Positions 1-6,186 of a stretch of 10,774 nucleotides of DNA are shown piece after piece. A program made the position numbers and the translations under genes. Position 1 is the stretch's first letter; the number at the start of each line of letters is the position of its first letter. Under the pieces are notes generated by a model. The model had not been told where the DNA came from and made no database searches. It saw nothing but the letters and a program-made list of their open reading frames with translations. The stretch is from Chloroflexota bacterium (lineage in GTDB: Bacteria; Chloroflexota; Limnocylindria; Limnocylindrales; CSP1-4): the NCBI GenBank assembly GCA_025355255.1, contig JANYAA010000092.1:1-10774 (forward strand), in the 5' to 3' direction.

Positions 1-1
1 C

Positions 2-1348
2 AAACAGCAGACCGTCGCAACGGCCGCCGTCGCAGCCGCCGCCGGTCCCGCGACCGGCCTGCTCCTCGCCGCAGGACTCCTGCCGAGCAAGCTCACGGTC
101 TGGGTGATCCTGCAGATCGCCGCCGCCGCTGCCGCCATGAGCGGCGTGGTTGCCGCCGGCCTCATCCGGCCCGAGATCGCCATGCCGTGGCCGGGCCTGA
201 CTCCCCAGACCGCCCTGATTGTGGGTGTGGCGTTCTGGCTGGGGTTTGGCCTGCTGGGCGGCATCCGCGCGAACCAGCGGCCCGGCGGAAGCATCATGAC
301 CTTCAGCACCCCGTTCATCGTCGCGGGCACGGTCCTCGGCGGCCCTGTGGCTGGCGGTCTGATGGGGCTGGTGTCCGAGATGGAGATCCGCGAGCTGCGG
401 TCGCAACCGCTCCGCGGCATCCTGGCCAACCACGCCGTCTCGATGCTCGCGGCTATTGGCGGCGGGCTTGCCGGGGAAGTGGCGCGTCTGGCGCTGGCAC
501 AGCCGCTGGCCAGCCAGCAGGCGCTCGCGTTTCTTCTGGTCGCCGGAGTGACGGGGCTGGGCTTCGCGCTGATCAACGTGATCCTTGTCATCCCAACGCT
601 CGCCCTGCGGGCCGACGTCAGCCTCAAGGAGGCGGGCCGGATCATCGACACCTCCGTCCGCACAACCTTTCTCGCCGAGGGGATCCTCGCGTGGCTGATG
701 GCGGCCTCCTACCTCGCCATCGGGTGGTGGGCGCCCATCGTGTGCATCGTCCTCGCGCTGGCCATCTGGCAGGCGCACAACCGCCTGGAAGCGCTGCGCC
801 ACGACGAGAAGACGGGCCTGCTGAACGACCTTGGCTTCCTGCCCCGTGTCACGGCGGCGGTTGACCGGGCGCGCAGCGGCGACAAGCGGGCGGCACTGCT
901 CCTGTTGGACCTCGACCACTTCAAGGCGGTCAACGACACGTACCTCTACGAGTCCGGTGACGAGGTCCTGCGGGCGACGGCGCGCCGACTGCTGGTGTCA
1001 GTGCGGGCGACTGACGCTGTGGCACGGCTGAACCGCGCTGGCGACGAATTCGCGCTCCTGCTGGAGGACGTGCCTAACCTTGGCGTCGCGCTCCGGCTCG
1101 CCACCCGGGTCCAGGAGGCCATTCGCCAGCCGGTTCGGCTGCCGGCGTTCAACACCGAGGCGCGCGTTGACGCGTCCATCGGCATCGTGATGCTGGATGA
1201 GGAGTCGGAGCTTTCGCCCTCCGAGGTGATGAAGATCGCCGATGCGCGGATGCTCCGGGGGAAGGCGCTCGGTTCCGGCATCGTGGCCCTCGGCGACCTT
1301 GAGGCTGCCTCTGGGGGCTCGTGGCGCGGGCGCGAGCGGGCGCGGTAG
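2..1348 (+). CDS. Multi-pass membrane protein with degenerate GGDEF domain (5' partial)
   Basis: The frame is open from base 2 with no stop, so the gene starts left of the window; GTG 104 is only an internal candidate. The visible part is 448 residues. The first ~265 are mostly hydrophobic, with about six to eight likely membrane segments, so this looks like a membrane sensor. A C-terminal GGDEF (diguanylate cyclase) domain starts at visible residue ~268 with a variant DEKTGLLN motif and continues through LDLDHFKAVND. Signature residues deviate: GGDEF reads AGDEF (codons 1037-1051), two extra residues precede it, the usual Gly-His after NDTY is Leu-Tyr (944-949), the RxxD-like RATD is seven rather than five residues upstream, and the final AMYxAK element reads ARMLRGK. 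Cyclase activity is therefore doubtful; it may sense or bind rather than synthesise. The fold is clear, the activity is not. The next gene, 154 bases downstream on the same strand, is also a GGDEF protein. Confidence 0.85.
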   Translation, partial: KQQTVATAAVAAAAGPATGLLLAAGLLPSKLTVWVILQIAAAAAAMSGVVAAGLIRPEIAMPWPGLTPQTALIVGVAFWLGFGLLGGIRANQRPGGSIMTFSTPFIVAGTVLGGPVAGGLMGLVSEMEIRELRSQPLRGILANHAVSMLAAIGGGLAGEVARLALAQPLASQQALAFLLVAGVTGLGFALINVILVIPTLALRADVSLKEAGRIIDTSVRTTFLAEGILAWLMAASYLAIGWWAPIVCIVLALAIWQAHNRLEALRHDEKTGLLNDLGFLPRVTAAVDRARSGDKRAALLLLDLDHFKAVNDTYLYESGDEVLRATARRLLVSVRATDAVARLNRAGDEFALLLEDVPNLGVALRLATRVQEAIRQPVRLPAFNTEARVDASIGIVMLDEESELSPSEVMKIADARMLRGKALGSGIVALGDLEAASGGSWRGRERAR

Positions 1349-1486
1349 CGGGCAGTCCGCGTCCTGAGCCGACGCGCTCGGTCCCATGACCCACCCGTAC
1401 CGTCGGTGCACTGCGGAACCACAATTTCGGGCCGATACTCCGATGACCGGCGGGCTGGAGGTTCGTTAGAGAACCGGCTCGCGGGC

Positions 1487-1491
1487 AGGAG
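1487..1491 (+). promoter_or_regulatory. Ribosome binding site of the triple-GAF/GGDEF gene
   Basis: AGGAG lies 11 bases before GTG 1503, slightly long but the best site near this start. An in-frame ATG at 1545 has no comparable site. The rest of the 154-base spacer (1349-1502) holds only a small GGTTC/GAACC hairpin at 1460-1475 and no convincing terminator or promoter. Confidence 0.5.
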
Positions 1492-1502
1492 ACTCAATTC
1501 AC

Positions 1503-3542
1503 GTGACCGCCGACCGGGGGACCGGGACTTCCATCGCCGAGCCGATGCGCGTCGAGGCGCTCTTCCGCGCCCTGCGCACCCTTTCGGCGGACCTGGAGCT
1601 TGACGAGCTGGTCCGCGCCACGCTCCACGCGGCCACCAGCCTTTTCCACACGCCTCAGGCATCAGCCTGGGTGCGCACGGCTGGCAAGATCGCCCTGCAG
1701 CTCACCGGCAGCGAAGGCCTTGAAGAGCCGCTCGTTGACGGCATCGAGCATCTGGGCCGAAGCGGCGGTCTGCTCGAGATGGGCGCGCTTGCGGACGGCA
1801 AGGTGCAGGTCATCCGCTGCAGCGAGCGCGCAGACGGGCTCCTCGATGTCTATGCGGCGTCCGGCATCGGCGAGGTGCTGGTGCTGCCGCTTGTCGTCCG
1901 AGGCGAGGTGGTGGGGGCAATCCTGCTCTACGGCGCGGCGGGCCGCGTTTGGTCTGACTCCGATCGGGATCTGGGCGCGCTGTTTGCCCGCCAGCTCGGC
2001 TCAGTTGTGTCCGGTGCCCTGCTGCTCGCCGATGCGCGCTCCGACGCGGCCCGCCTGCAGGCCGTCCAGGAGCTGTCCTGGAGGCTGAACCGGACTCAAG
2101 GCGTGGACGCCATCGGCGAGGCGATCGTCGCGGAGGCTGACAAGCTGATTGCGCATGACACCATCCGCGTCTACCGGATCGACGCCGAGAATGCCATGTG
2201 CGAGCCGATCGCCTTCCAGGGCGAGTTCTTGGGTATCGGCCGCCCGTCCCCCGAGCAGCTGCGCATGCCGATGGGCAAGGGAATCACCGGCTGGGTGGCC
2301 ACGCACAACGAGGCAGTCCGGCTGCCCGATGCCGGCAGCGACAGCCGGGGCCGCCGGGTTGGCGATCTTCGCGGCGCCGAGTCCATGCTGGTGGTGCCGA
2401 TGGCGTGGGAGTCCCGCGTGCTGGGCGTGATCGTCGTGTCCCGCGATGGGTACGACCACTTCAGCGACGGCGACCAGCGCATGCTGGAGGTGTTCGCCAG
2501 CTACGCGGCCCAATCGATGGTTGGTGCGGAGGCCTTTGCGGAGCTTGAGCGCCAGCGGCTTGAGCTGGCGAACCGCCTTGAGCGCCAGCACCGGCTCCTC
2601 GAGATCAGCGAGCAGCTGTTGGCGACGCTTGAGCCCACCAGCGTGCTTGGCAAGATCGCGGACTCCCTGGGCGTGCTTGTGAGCTTCGACTCGCTCTCGA
2701 TATTCGGCCTCGACTACGCTGCCGGCGTCCGGCGCGCACTGGTCGTGCGCGACCCGGATGCGGAGGCAATCAGCGCCCACACGCCGGCAATTGACGCCGG
2801 GCTCAACGGGTGGGCAATCGCGCACGGCGAGTCAGTGCTCGCCAACGACGCGCACGACGATCCGCGCGCCATCCAGATCCCGGGAACGGCGGTGGTGCCC
2901 GAATCGCTGATCGTCTGTCCGCTGGTTGCGGACGGGGTCACCGTGGGCACGCTCAATGTGGCGCGCATGGGGGCAGACCGCCAGCGCTTCTCGCCCGATG
3001 AGTTTGAGCTTGCCCGCCTGTTTGCGAACCAGGCCTCAATCGCCATGCGCAACGCAGAGGCGCACGGCGCTGTCCGTGTTGCCGCCGAGCATGACCCGCT
3101 GACCGGGCTGCGCAATCAGGGCGCCTTTGAGCGCGATCTGGCGTCCACGGTGGGCCGCGGTCAACCGTTTGCGCTGCTGGAGCTTGACCTCGACCATTTC
3201 AAGGCCTTCAACGATCCCCCGTTTGGCCTTGGCCACTCGGCGGGCAACGCGCTGCTCCAGCGCATCGCTGTTGCGCTGCAGGACACGGTCCGCGGCAGCG
3301 ACCTCGTGTACCGCCCGGGCGGCGACGAGTTCTGGCTGATCATCCCGGGGGCAAACCGCACATCGGCGGAGGAGATCACCGGGCGCATCAAGACCGCCGT
3401 CCTGCGGGCTGGCGTTGCTGACGCTCCTGTGGTGAGCGCGAGCGTCGGCATCGCTGTGTACCCCGACGAGGCCGCCACGACAACCGAACTGCTGGCGAGG
3501 GCGGACGAGGCGATGTACGCGGCCAAGCACGGCGGGCGCTGA
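1503..3542 (+). CDS. Triple-GAF sensor diguanylate cyclase (GAF-GAF-GAF-GGDEF)
   Basis: 679 residues with no signal peptide or membrane helix, so probably cytoplasmic. Three GAF-type sensor domains lie at about 25-176, 185-342 and 362-515, recognisable from repeated 'LVLPLVVRGEVVGAI', 'MLVVPMAWESRVLGVI' and 'VCPLVADGVTVGTLNV' strands. A helical linker at 343-372 (ERQRLELANRLERQ) probably transmits signal. The GGDEF domain runs 530-678 with DPLTGLRNQ at 531-539, a perfect GGDEF at 606-610, RADEAMYAAK near the end, and the inhibitory-site RxxD (RGSD, 597-600) exactly five residues before GGDEF, as in product-inhibited cyclases that turn two GTP into c-di-GMP. The loop after FND is abnormal: three extra residues and GN instead of the usual GD at 581-582 (codon 3246-3248), changing a guanine-contacting Asp to Asn. 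GTG 1503 is preferred for its ribosome site; ATG 1545 is an alternative. The GAF ligands are unknown. Confidence 0.9.
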   Translation: MTADRGTGTSIAEPMRVEALFRALRTLSADLELDELVRATLHAATSLFHTPQASAWVRTAGKIALQLTGSEGLEEPLVDGIEHLGRSGGLLEMGALADGKVQVIRCSERADGLLDVYAASGIGEVLVLPLVVRGEVVGAILLYGAAGRVWSDSDRDLGALFARQLGSVVSGALLLADARSDAARLQAVQELSWRLNRTQGVDAIGEAIVAEADKLIAHDTIRVYRIDAENAMCEPIAFQGEFLGIGRPSPEQLRMPMGKGITGWVATHNEAVRLPDAGSDSRGRRVGDLRGAESMLVVPMAWESRVLGVIVVSRDGYDHFSDGDQRMLEVFASYAAQSMVGAEAFAELERQRLELANRLERQHRLLEISEQLLATLEPTSVLGKIADSLGVLVSFDSLSIFGLDYAAGVRRALVVRDPDAEAISAHTPAIDAGLNGWAIAHGESVLANDAHDDPRAIQIPGTAVVPESLIVCPLVADGVTVGTLNVARMGADRQRFSPDEFELARLFANQASIAMRNAEAHGAVRVAAEHDPLTGLRNQGAFERDLASTVGRGQPFALLELDLDHFKAFNDPPFGLGHSAGNALLQRIAVALQDTVRGSDLVYRPGGDEFWLIIPGANRTSAEEITGRIKTAVLRAGVADAPVVSASVGIAVYPDEAATTTELLARADEAMYAAKHGGR

Positions 3543-3548
3543 GCTGCG

Positions 3549-3566
3549 CGGGCGCCGGAGCGCCCG
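3549..3566. terminator. GC-rich hairpin after the GGDEF gene
   Basis: A perfect 7-bp stem (CGGGCGC/GCGCCCG) with a CGGA tetraloop lies six bases after the stop at 3540-3542 in the gap between two convergent genes. No T-tract follows, so it would be an atypical intrinsic terminator; position and stem strength are the evidence. Confidence 0.5.
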
Positions 3567-3569
3567 AAG

Positions 3570-3604
3570 TTGGCGGCTCTGAGGCTAGCGGCGCGAGCCG
3601 CCAA
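3570..3604. terminator. Second stem-loop overlapping the end of the BI-1-like gene
   Basis: A perfect 10-bp inverted repeat (TTGGCGGCTC/GAGCCGCCAA) with a 15-base loop. The loop contains the minus-strand stop codon (3585-3587) and one arm encodes the last residues of that gene. The stem forms equally in transcripts from either strand, consistent with a shared bidirectional terminator, though no T-tract is present. Confidence 0.5.
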
Positions 3605-4283
3605 ACAGCCGAAGCAGGAACAGGAACAGGTTCACGAAGTCCAGATACAGGTGGAGCGCGGCCACGATGGACGCCCGCTCAGCCGATGAGGTGACGGCCG
3701 CGTATTGGCCGCTGGTGATCTTCTGGACGTCGTAGGCGGTGAGGATGGTGAACAGCGCCACGCCAACCAGCGAGATGAGCCAGCCCAATGGCGACGACTG
3801 CAGCAGGATGTTCACGACCATCGCCACGAGCAGGCCGATGACCGCCATCGAGGCGATGCCGCCCAGGCCCGACAGGTCGCGCTTGGTGGTGATGCCAAAG
3901 ACGGCGGCGCCGCCGAACATTGCCGCGCTGCTGATGAACGCGGCGGCCACAGACTCGCCCGTGCGCATGCTCACGATGAGGCCGATGGTCAGCCCCATGG
4001 TTGCGGCGAAGATGAAGAACAGGCCGAGGCTGACGGTGGGCGAGATCTTGTTGATGGCTGCCTGGATCACCACGGCGAGGATGATCTGGCCGATGAACAG
4101 CGGCAGCCACAGCGCCGCAACGCTGCTGATGAACGACGGGCTGGTGGTGACGAGGTAGGCGACCGCCGCCGTGAGCGCCAGACCCGCGCCCATCCAGCCA
4201 AACGCGCCGATCAGCAGCTGCTGGACAAGCGCCGGGGCTGGCCGGACGCCGATGCGAGACGGGTTGGTGGGGTAGCCGTTCAT
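3585..4283 (-). CDS. Bax inhibitor-1/YccA-like integral membrane protein
   Basis: 232 residues, about seven hydrophobic helices after a short polar N-terminus. Family hallmarks are at the C-terminal end: LTAYDVQKI (residues 181-189) and LHLYLDFVNLFLFLLRLFG (210-228), typical of the bacterial BI-1/YbhL/YccA family (UPF0005). In the Bacillus homologue YetJ two aspartates form a pH-sensitive pair controlling calcium leak; Asp185 and Asp215 are the likely equivalents here. Length matches the family. The ATG start has GGAGGA six bases upstream, and only two bases separate it from the stop of the adenosyltransferase gene, so it is the last gene of a minus-strand operon. Transported ion and physiological role are not known from the sequence. 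The family assignment is secure. Confidence 0.92.
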   Translation of the reverse strand: MNGYPTNPSRIGVRPAPALVQQLLIGAFGWMGAGLALTAAVAYLVTTSPSFISSVAALWLPLFIGQIILAVVIQAAINKISPTVSLGLFFIFAATMGLTIGLIVSMRTGESVAAAFISSAAMFGGAAVFGITTKRDLSGLGGIASMAVIGLLVAMVVNILLQSSPLGWLISLVGVALFTILTAYDVQKITSGQYAAVTSSAERASIVAALHLYLDFVNLFLFLLRLFGGSRR

Positions 4284-4285
4284 GG

Positions 4286-4945
4286 TCAGTCCTCCGTCGA
4301 GGTACTTGCCGGATTGTCGGCCACACGACCGGTCCGGGCCTTGGTTGCTTCGCGGGCCTCGCCCTGCTCGGCCACGCGGGCGAGGATCCAGAGCAGGTCG
4401 GCAAGTCGGTTGAGGTAGGGCAGAAGGTGGCCGGCGGCAATCGCCTGATCATGCTGGGCAAGGGTGACGCTGCGGCGCTCGGCGCGGCGGAGGATCGTCC
4501 GGGCCAGCTCCAGCGCGGCGGAGGCGCGGGTTTCGCCCGGCACCACAAACTCGCGCGGCAGCTCGATCACGGACTCCATCTCGCGCAGCGTGGCGTCCAT
4601 CGCGTCGACCATGCCCGCCGAGACGCGGCTCTCCGCGTCACGGCCCTTGGCGCGGTTCTCGGGCGATGTCGCGAGCTCCGCGCCCACGACAAACAGCTCG
4701 CGCTGGACGCGCAGGAGCAGCTGCGGGAGGCTCAGGAACGCCGGCGTCCGGGCGTGGGCGCTGCCAACGTGGCCAAGCTCCGCCCGGGCGACACCGAGCG
4801 CCGCGACAGCCTCGTCAATGGTGCCGAAGGCCTCGGTCCGAAGGTCGTCCTTGTAGACGCGATCGCCGCCAAACAGGAGGCCGGTGGTGCCGTCGTCGCC
4901 GCGGCCCGTGGCCACGGCGCTCTCGTAGTCGAGGCGCTTCACCAC
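4286..4945 (-). CDS. pduO: PduO-type cob(I)alamin adenosyltransferase (ATR)
   Basis: 219 residues. Transfers the adenosyl group of ATP to cob(I)alamin or a corrinoid precursor, producing the coenzyme form of B12. The N-terminal ATP-binding signature TGRGDDGTTGLLFGG (residues 13-27) is followed by KDD and the GTIDEAVAALG element (41-51). The middle and C-terminal helices carry FVVPGETRASAALELARTILRRAERR (in part) around 133-158, and PYLNRLADLLWILAR (176-190), with Arg and Glu at the usual catalytic positions. The ~25-residue tail after 195 is low complexity. The start lies in the end of the DUF59 gene: GTG at 4943-4945 gives a 7-base overlap, while the next codon, also GTG (4940-4942), would give the classic 4-base GTGA overlap. 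No Shine-Dalgarno site is visible, suggesting translational coupling. No B12-dependent enzyme is in the window. MmaB is an equivalent name for the family. Confidence 0.93.
   Translation of the reverse strand: MVKRLDYESAVATGRGDDGTTGLLFGGDRVYKDDLRTEAFGTIDEAVAALGVARAELGHVGSAHARTPAFLSLPQLLLRVQRELFVVGAELATSPENRAKGRDAESRVSAGMVDAMDATLREMESVIELPREFVVPGETRASAALELARTILRRAERRSVTLAQHDQAIAAGHLLPYLNRLADLLWILARVAEQGEAREATKARTGRVADNPASTSTED
4290..4295 (-). promoter_or_regulatory. Ribosome binding site of the BI-1-like gene
   Basis: GGAGGA on the minus strand, six bases before the ATG at 4281-4283 and inside the last codons of the upstream adenosyltransferase gene. It fixes the start and shows the downstream gene has its own initiation site. 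Confidence 0.75.
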
Positions 4946-5283
4946 ATCAGCCCGGCGTCACGGGGATCCCACCGCTCGGCGAGCAGCGTGACCTTGACGT
5001 CGTGATCCACAACGCTTTCGGCCTGCTCCTTGACCTGCTGCATCATCGCGCCGGCATACGGGCAGAAAGGGGTGGTGAGGATCATCTTGATCTCGGTGGA
5101 GTCCGGGCCAAGGATGATCTGGCGGATCAGGGCCAACTCCACCACGTTCATGCCGATCTCGGGGTCCACCACAGCGCGCAGGCTGTCAAGGATGGCGAGC
5201 TCCGTGGCGCGGCGCTGGGCATCGAAGGTGGTATCGGCGGCGGGCGCGACGGTTTCGGGCGCAGCCTCAGGCAGTTCAGTCAT
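4939..5283 (-). CDS. MIP18/DUF59 family (SufT/PaaD-like) metal-sulfur cluster assembly protein
   Basis: 114 residues. The first ~25 are Ala/Pro/Glu-rich and probably disordered; the DUF59 domain follows. Visible hallmarks are ILDSLRAVVDPEIGMNVVEL (31-50) with the conserved Asp-Pro-Glu, and TTPFCPYAGAMMQQV (70-84) with the family cysteine at 74, then a C-terminal RWDP (104-107) like the family's W-x-P. The Asp normally in the N-[IV]-V-D-L strand is Glu49. Members such as SufT and eukaryotic MIP18 help deliver or mature Fe-S clusters; PaaD belongs to a phenylacetyl-CoA oxygenase, no part of which is here. First gene of the operon to the adenosyltransferase and BI-1 genes, with a 7-base overlap. 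A TANNNT hexamer nine bases before the ATG suggests a nearly leaderless transcript; AGGA at the same place is a weak alternative ribosome site. Confidence 0.87.
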   Translation of the reverse strand: MTELPEAAPETVAPAADTTFDAQRRATELAILDSLRAVVDPEIGMNVVELALIRQIILGPDSTEIKMILTTPFCPYAGAMMQQVKEQAESVVDHDVKVTLLAERWDPRDAGLMW

Positions 5284-5292
5284 GGCGTGGAA

Positions 5293-5298
5293 ATCCTA
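5293..5298 (-). promoter_or_regulatory. Putative -10 element (TAGGAT) of the DUF59 operon
   Basis: TAGGAT on the minus strand, nine bases before ATG 5281-5283, in the 46-base gap after the DUF433 gene. Spacing implies transcription starting within a few bases of the start codon. No clear -35 box is visible. The AGGA within it could alternatively be a weak ribosome site. Confidence 0.4.
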
Positions 5299-5329
5299 GC
5301 ACCGCGCTGGGGATTAGCCTGCGAGCGGG

Positions 5330-5644
5330 CTAGCGGGCCGTGACAACCCCGGCGATGCGGAGGCTCTCGGGCAGGCGGGCGGCCTCGTCAGCGTCAAGGC
5401 CGGGCCCGGCCAGCGAGCCGTCTGCGCCGAAGAACTCCGCGAACTGCGCCTTGTGGGCGGCCGCGTACGCGTAGACGTTCGCGATGCCAACGAGCTTGAG
5501 CTCGGGGTGGTCCTTGAGGAGATCCGTCACGGTGAAGCCGTTGCGGCGCATCTCCAGCACCTGACGCACGGTGAGGCGGCTGCCGTAGCAGAACGGCTCC
5601 CCGTTGAGCACGAGCGGGTCTGACTTGACCCACTTGATCGTCAT
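5330..5644 (-). CDS. DUF433 family protein
   Basis: 104 residues from ATG 5642-5644. The first ~65 residues match the DUF433 pattern: a short strand region (DPLVLNGEPFCYGSRLTV, 9-26), then a helical segment VRQVLEMRRNGFTVTDLLKDHPEL (26-49 in parts) and a final helix with ANVYAYAAAH (55-64). DUF433 proteins are small winged-helix-like proteins, many acting as antitoxins beside PIN-like toxin genes (DUF5615). No such toxin lies here; the upstream partner is instead an unrecognised helical protein. Residues ~74-104 form an extra Ala/Asp/Gly-rich tail. The frame stays open 35 codons upstream, but that stretch overlaps the neighbouring gene and a good ribosome site (AGGAG, seven bases away) marks this ATG. 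Second gene of a two-gene unit, ten bases after its partner. Confidence 0.82.
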   Translation of the reverse strand: MTIKWVKSDPLVLNGEPFCYGSRLTVRQVLEMRRNGFTVTDLLKDHPELKLVGIANVYAYAAAHKAQFAEFFGADGSLAGPGLDADEAARLPESLRIAGVVTAR

Positions 5645-5651
5645 CGATGCG

Positions 5652-5656
5652 CTCCT
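5652..5656 (-). promoter_or_regulatory. Ribosome binding site deciding the DUF433 start
   Basis: AGGAG on the minus strand overlaps the TAG stop (5655-5657) of the upstream gene and sits seven bases before ATG 5642-5644. It supports that start over upstream in-frame codons and indicates coupled translation. Confidence 0.75.
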
Positions 5657-6137
5657 AGATGCCCTTGTAGATGTCGGTGACGACCTTGTTGCGCTTGCGA
5701 GCGTCGCCAGCAATCCCGCGGGTCCGGCGGAACACGTTGATGGCGGCATCCAGCGCCCGCGTTGCGGGGCCCATCTCCTCTTCCGAGACCGCGCTGCGCA
5801 CCGCTGCCCTGAGGCCTTCGCACACGGCGATCACGTCATCCATGGGCACCTTGCGGCGGCGGAAGACCGTGGCCGACTGGTCCGCGAACTCGGCCAGCCA
5901 GTGGCTGTCATCACCGGCCACGCACAGGGCAAGGCGCTCCAGCAGGACCTCTGCATCACGCAGCAGGTTGCGGATGGCGGCGTCGTCCAGACGGGCGCGA
6001 ATGTCGGGATCGGCTGCAATCGCCACCTCGAGCGCACGCGCGGCAAGGCGCGCGTGACTGGCGCGGAGGCGGTCTGCGGCGGCCGGAAAACCGGCCGTCA
6101 GGCTGCGCGGAGGCTCGCCCAGGGAGGTGTGGCTCAC
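5655..6137 (-). CDS. Uncharacterised all-helical protein, possible RsbRD-type sensor domain
   Basis: 160 residues from GTG 6135-6137. Not confidently recognised. It appears soluble and almost entirely helical, Ala/Arg/Asp-rich, without signal peptide or membrane helix. The central part (DAAIRNLLRDAEVLLERLAL, 52-71; then HWLAEFADQSATVFRRRKVPMDDVIAVCEGLRAAV in part, 79-113) resembles by eye the helix-bundle N-terminal domains of RsbRD/RsbT co-antagonist and PucR-like regulators, where a '[RQ]xxxxPLDD[LV]' turn precedes a long helix. This is a pattern impression, not a proven match. The C-terminus is basic (ARKRNK, 146-151) and ends YKGI. Two cysteines (72, 106). The frame extends to ATG 6177-6179, but GTG 6137 has TAGACT eight bases upstream and leaves room for divergent promoters. 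It is ten bases upstream of, and probably co-transcribed with, the DUF433 gene. Confidence 0.7.
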   Translation of the reverse strand: MSHTSLGEPPRSLTAGFPAAADRLRASHARLAARALEVAIAADPDIRARLDDAAIRNLLRDAEVLLERLALCVAGDDSHWLAEFADQSATVFRRRKVPMDDVIAVCEGLRAAVRSAVSEEEMGPATRALDAAINVFRRTRGIAGDARKRNKVVTDIYKGI

Positions 6138-6145
6138 GATGGCTG

Positions 6146-6151
6146 AGTCTA
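6146..6151 (-). promoter_or_regulatory. Putative -10 element (TAGACT) of the helical protein/DUF433 unit
   Basis: TAGACT on the minus strand, eight bases before GTG 6135-6137, giving a leader of about one or two bases. No convincing -35 box. It back-to-backs with the plus-strand element at 6174-6179. Confidence 0.4.
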
Positions 6152-6173
6152 CCGCTCCGGTGCCCGGGGTGCG

Positions 6174-6179
6174 TACCAT
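6174..6179 (+). promoter_or_regulatory. Putative -10 element (TACCAT) of the membrane protein unit
   Basis: TACCAT seven bases before ATG 6187, the spacing expected when transcription begins at the A of ATG. No ribosome site precedes this ATG. An AGGGAGG at 6121-6127, eleven bases before an alternative in-frame ATG at 6139, competes with this reading. Confidence 0.42.
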
Positions 6180-6186
6180 TCAGGGC

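Noticed and set aside
1412..1438. GCCGATA resembling the -10 of flagellar (FliA-type) promoters before the triple-GAF gene.
   Set aside because: No TAAA-like -35 element occurs at the required distance, and no flagellar gene is nearby.
1349..1502. Possible c-di-GMP (GEMM) riboswitch between the two GGDEF genes.
   Set aside because: The conserved GEMM core sequences and paired helices are not present; only a 5-bp hairpin is seen.
2001..2825. Long open minus-strand frame across the triple-GAF gene.
   Set aside because: It is an antisense shadow typical of GC-rich DNA, with no recognisable domain; the plus-strand protein has clear GAF domains.
3705..5005. Long plus-strand open frames opposite the BI-1-like and adenosyltransferase genes.
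   Set aside because: The translations are low-complexity and unrelated to known proteins, while the minus-strand frames carry unmistakable family motifs.
4946..5340. B12 riboswitch controlling the adenosyltransferase operon.
   Set aside because: The 46-base gap before the DUF59 gene is too short for one, and no B12-box-like sequence is visible.
5645..5749. In-frame 35-codon extension of the DUF433 gene.
   Set aside because: It lies inside the helical protein gene, reads as low-complexity Ser/Thr/Ala, and the DUF433 ATG has its own ribosome site.
5330..6137. Classical toxin-antitoxin pair with DUF433 as antitoxin.
   Set aside because: The partner shows no PIN-like or other toxin motif, and the gene order and lengths differ from DUF433-DUF5615 pairs.
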